Below, piece by piece: positions 49,566-51,284 of a DNA stretch of 51,284 bases. Below the pieces are notes generated by a model. The model was not told the DNA's origin. It saw only the letters and a program-made list of their open reading frames with translations, and did no database searches. This stretch comes from a bacterium. GTDB taxonomy: Bacteria > Chloroflexota > Dormibacteria > UBA8260 > Bog-877. The position numbers were made by a program, and so were the translations under genes. The stretch covers positions 1 to 51,284 of the forward strand of contig JAKABA010000016.1 in assembly GCA_021802115.1 (NCBI GenBank), in the 5' to 3' direction. Each line of letters starts with the position of its first letter. The stretch's first letter is position 1.

Positions 49566-50938
49566 CTGGGCTCGAAGCGGGCCGTGAAATGGCGCAGGGC
49601 GGGAGGCTCTTGAACCATGCGGTAGCCGGGCAGGGAGGCGGCGTCCCGGGCCACCGCGGTGACCACCTCGATGACGTAGTCGATGTGGCTCTGGGTGTAG
49701 GTCCGGCGCGGTATCGCCAGCCGCACCAGGTCCATCGCGGCCAGCTGCTCGGTCCCGTCCGGGTGCCGGCCGAACATCACGGTCCCGATCTCCACGCTGC
49801 GGATGCCGCCGGCCAGGTAGAGCGCCACCGAGAGCGCCTGGCCGGGGTACGAGAGGGGCGGGATGTGGGGCAGCAGGGAGCGCGCGTCGAGGTACACCGC
49901 GTGGCCCCCGATGGGCTTGACCACCGGGACCCCGGCCCGGTCCAGGGCGTCCCCCAGGTAGGCGGTGGAACGGATCCGGTAGCGCAGGTAGTCGTGGTCC
50001 ACCGCCTCCTTCAGACCCTGGGCGATCGCCTCCAGGTCCCGGCCCGCCAGGCCCCCGTAGGTGGTGAAGCCCTCGGTCAGGATCAGGAGGTTGCGACAGC
50101 TCTCCGCCAGCTGGTCGTCGTTGACCGCCAGCCACCCGCCGATGTTGCCGAAGGGATCCTTCTTGGCGCTCATGGTCATGCCGTCGGCCAAGGACGCCAT
50201 CTCCCGGACGATGTCGGCGACAGCTCGGTCGGATTGGCCGGGCTCCCGCTCGTGGATGAACCAGGCGTTCTCGGCGAAGCGGCAGGCGTCCAGGAAGAGG
50301 GGGACCCCGAACCGGCGGCAGAGGGCGCTGGCCGCGTGCATGTTGGCCAGCGAGACCGGCTGGCCGCCCCCGGAGTTGTTGGTGATGGTGATGAAGACGG
50401 CGGGGACGTCGGCGCCGCGCTCGCGGAGCAGGGCCTCCAGCGCCCGCAGGTCGATGTTGCCCTTGAAGGGGTGCAGAGTGGCCGGGTCCAGGCCCTCGGG
50501 GATGACCATGTCGAGGGCCTCGGCGCCGGTGAACTCGACATTGGCCCGGGTGGTGTCGAAGTGGGTGTTGTTGGGAATCACCTTCCCCGGCCCCCCGATC
50601 ACCGAGAAAAGGATCTTCTCGGCCGCCCGCCCCTGATGGGTGGGGATCACATGCCGGAAGGGAAACAGCTCCTGGACCGCGGCCTGGAAACGGAACCAGG
50701 AGGGGGAGCCGGCGTAGCTCTCGTCGCCGTGCTGGATGGCGGCCCACTGATCCCGGGACATGGCCCCGGTTCCGGAATCGGTGAGCAGGTCGATGAGGAC
50801 CTCGTCGGCGTGCAGGTTGAAGAGGTTGTAGCCGGCCTGCCGGATGGCGGCCAAGCGGTCGGCGGGCGTGGTCAGTCGCAGCGGCTCGACCGAGTGGATG
50901 CGGAAGGGCTCGATGATGGTCGAGAACTGCGAACTCAT
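49562..50938 (-). CDS. Tryptophanase/tyrosine phenol-lyase family enzyme, probably tryptophanase
   Basis: 458 residues. A PLP-dependent beta-eliminating lyase with IDLLTDSGTGAMS, IPTHQGRAAEKILFSV, FITITNNSGGGQPVS, FLDACRFAENAWFI, the PLP-lysine motif MSAKKDPFGNIGG (Lys near residue 260) and LTEGFTTYGGLAGRD. Tryptophanase is separated from tyrosine phenol-lyase by residues in the FDTT and VEIG positions. Here they read FDTTRAN and SVEIGTVMFGR, as in tryptophanase; tyrosine phenol-lyase has Thr and Arg there (from memory). It would convert tryptophan to indole, pyruvate and ammonia. Coupled to the DUF167 gene. Confidence 0.88.
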   Translation of the reverse strand: MSSQFSTIIEPFRIHSVEPLRLTTPADRLAAIRQAGYNLFNLHADEVLIDLLTDSGTGAMSRDQWAAIQHGDESYAGSPSWFRFQAAVQELFPFRHVIPTHQGRAAEKILFSVIGGPGKVIPNNTHFDTTRANVEFTGAEALDMVIPEGLDPATLHPFKGNIDLRALEALLRERGADVPAVFITITNNSGGGQPVSLANMHAASALCRRFGVPLFLDACRFAENAWFIHEREPGQSDRAVADIVREMASLADGMTMSAKKDPFGNIGGWLAVNDDQLAESCRNLLILTEGFTTYGGLAGRDLEAIAQGLKEAVDHDYLRYRIRSTAYLGDALDRAGVPVVKPIGGHAVYLDARSLLPHIPPLSYPGQALSVALYLAGGIRSVEIGTVMFGRHPDGTEQLAAMDLVRLAIPRRTYTQSHIDYVIEVVTAVARDAASLPGYRMVQEPPALRHFTARFEPR

Positions 50939-51284
50939 GGCTCGATGGTACCCAAGCGTCTCTATTTTCCTAGGCAACCGTACGCAGGCCGGTTGGCGTG
51001 AGGTAATCTCGCGTCTGCGTCCACTGAGGTCTGGGAACGACTGGGGTGGAGTGGGCGTTTCGATGGAACCCACGGCCGACCGTCCTCCGATACCGGGCGG
51101 CCCGGCATCGCTGGGTCGGAAGGTTTTGCATGGCGATCACCTCGCTGGCCGATGAAGCCGGCCCCGTTGGGTGTGTCCCCGCCGGACGCTGGTGCACCAG
51201 CCCCCATGGACGTGGAGTGGCGGGGTCCGAGTTCGTCAAGCGGACTCGGGGGAAAGAACTCGAATGGGTGGACCGCTGTTCGCC
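50939..51284. other. Upstream region of the tryptophanase gene, to window end
   Basis: About 345 bp without a recognisable gene. It must hold the tryptophanase promoter. No TnaC-like leader peptide rich in Trp was seen. A weak inverted repeat CCGAGT/ACTCGG (51227-51249) is the only structure noted. Confidence 0.3.

Noticed and set aside
49566..50747. 518-residue minus-strand frame over the tryptophanase gene
   Set aside because: Shadow of the tryptophanase frame; only the last 124 codons are a real DUF167 gene.
51227..51249. CCGAGT/ACTCGG hairpin near the right edge
   Set aside because: Only 6 bp of stem with an 11-nt loop and no linked gene.
1..51284. CRISPR array, tRNA or rRNA genes
   Set aside because: No regular repeat-spacer pattern and no cloverleaf or rRNA segment was recognised.

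Overview
The window is very GC-rich, densely packed bacterial DNA with many GTG and TTG starts, ATGA/GTGA/TGATG start-stop overlaps and several apparently leaderless genes (a TAnnnT-like box 6-7 nt before the start codon). Gene content (fused alpha/gamma 2-oxoacid:ferredoxin oxidoreductase, cell-surface protein with RLLDTR-type domains, DUF485/acetate symporter, many VapBC pairs) suggests an uncultured soil-type Actinomycetota, Chloroflexota or Dormibacterota relative. The phylum cannot be fixed from this sequence alone.

Region by region. 1-0.1 kb: 3' end of an IS630-family element. 0.6-7.1 kb: a secreted repeat protein (minus strand) divergent from a membrane GAF-PAS-GGDEF-EAL cyclic-di-GMP enzyme. 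7.2-11.8 kb: an accessory zone of decay with a frameshifted VapC toxin, an intact orphan AAA ATPase/nuclease-like gene behind a TAGCCTAC repeat array, a broken helicase-associated gene, a shredded EAL-domain remnant and a broken coiled-coil gene. 12.0-17.9 kb: the most interesting locus, a tightly overlapping five-gene minus-strand operon. It encodes a sigma-region-4-like HTH protein, a 262-residue unknown, a BrxC/BrxD-like protein without a P-loop, an intact BrxC/BrxD-like (PF10923-type) ATPase and an SF2 helicase. It resembles a phage-defence system reduced to its ATPase/helicase core.

18.1-30.9 kb: mostly housekeeping and metabolism. It holds DedA, DUF72, a PPOX-type flavoprotein, a VapBC pair with a nonsense-mutated toxin, an aldo/keto reductase, KorAB, a small secreted protein, citrate synthase with a previously easy-to-miss 52-residue membrane peptide, an MFS transporter, a truncated VapC remnant, and a TetR/metallo-hydrolase divergent pair. 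31.0-35.2 kb: a complete IS630-family element inserted at the 3' end of a tandem pair of MutS-like ATPases. 35.9-38.9 kb: two intact VapBC pairs flanking a membrane dipeptidase.

39.1-46.2 kb: an acetate module. Acs and a SatP-type acetate channel run leftward. A LytS-type histidine kinase, a LytTR regulator, a DUF485 protein and an ActP-like sodium:acetate symporter run rightward from a shared 207-bp control region carrying two inverted repeats. With citrate synthase and KorAB this points to acetate scavenging into the TCA cycle. 46.2-50.9 kb: hydroxyacid dehydrogenase plus Dabb protein, rhodanese, SDR, and a tryptophanase/DUF167 pair. No tRNA, rRNA or CRISPR array was recognised.
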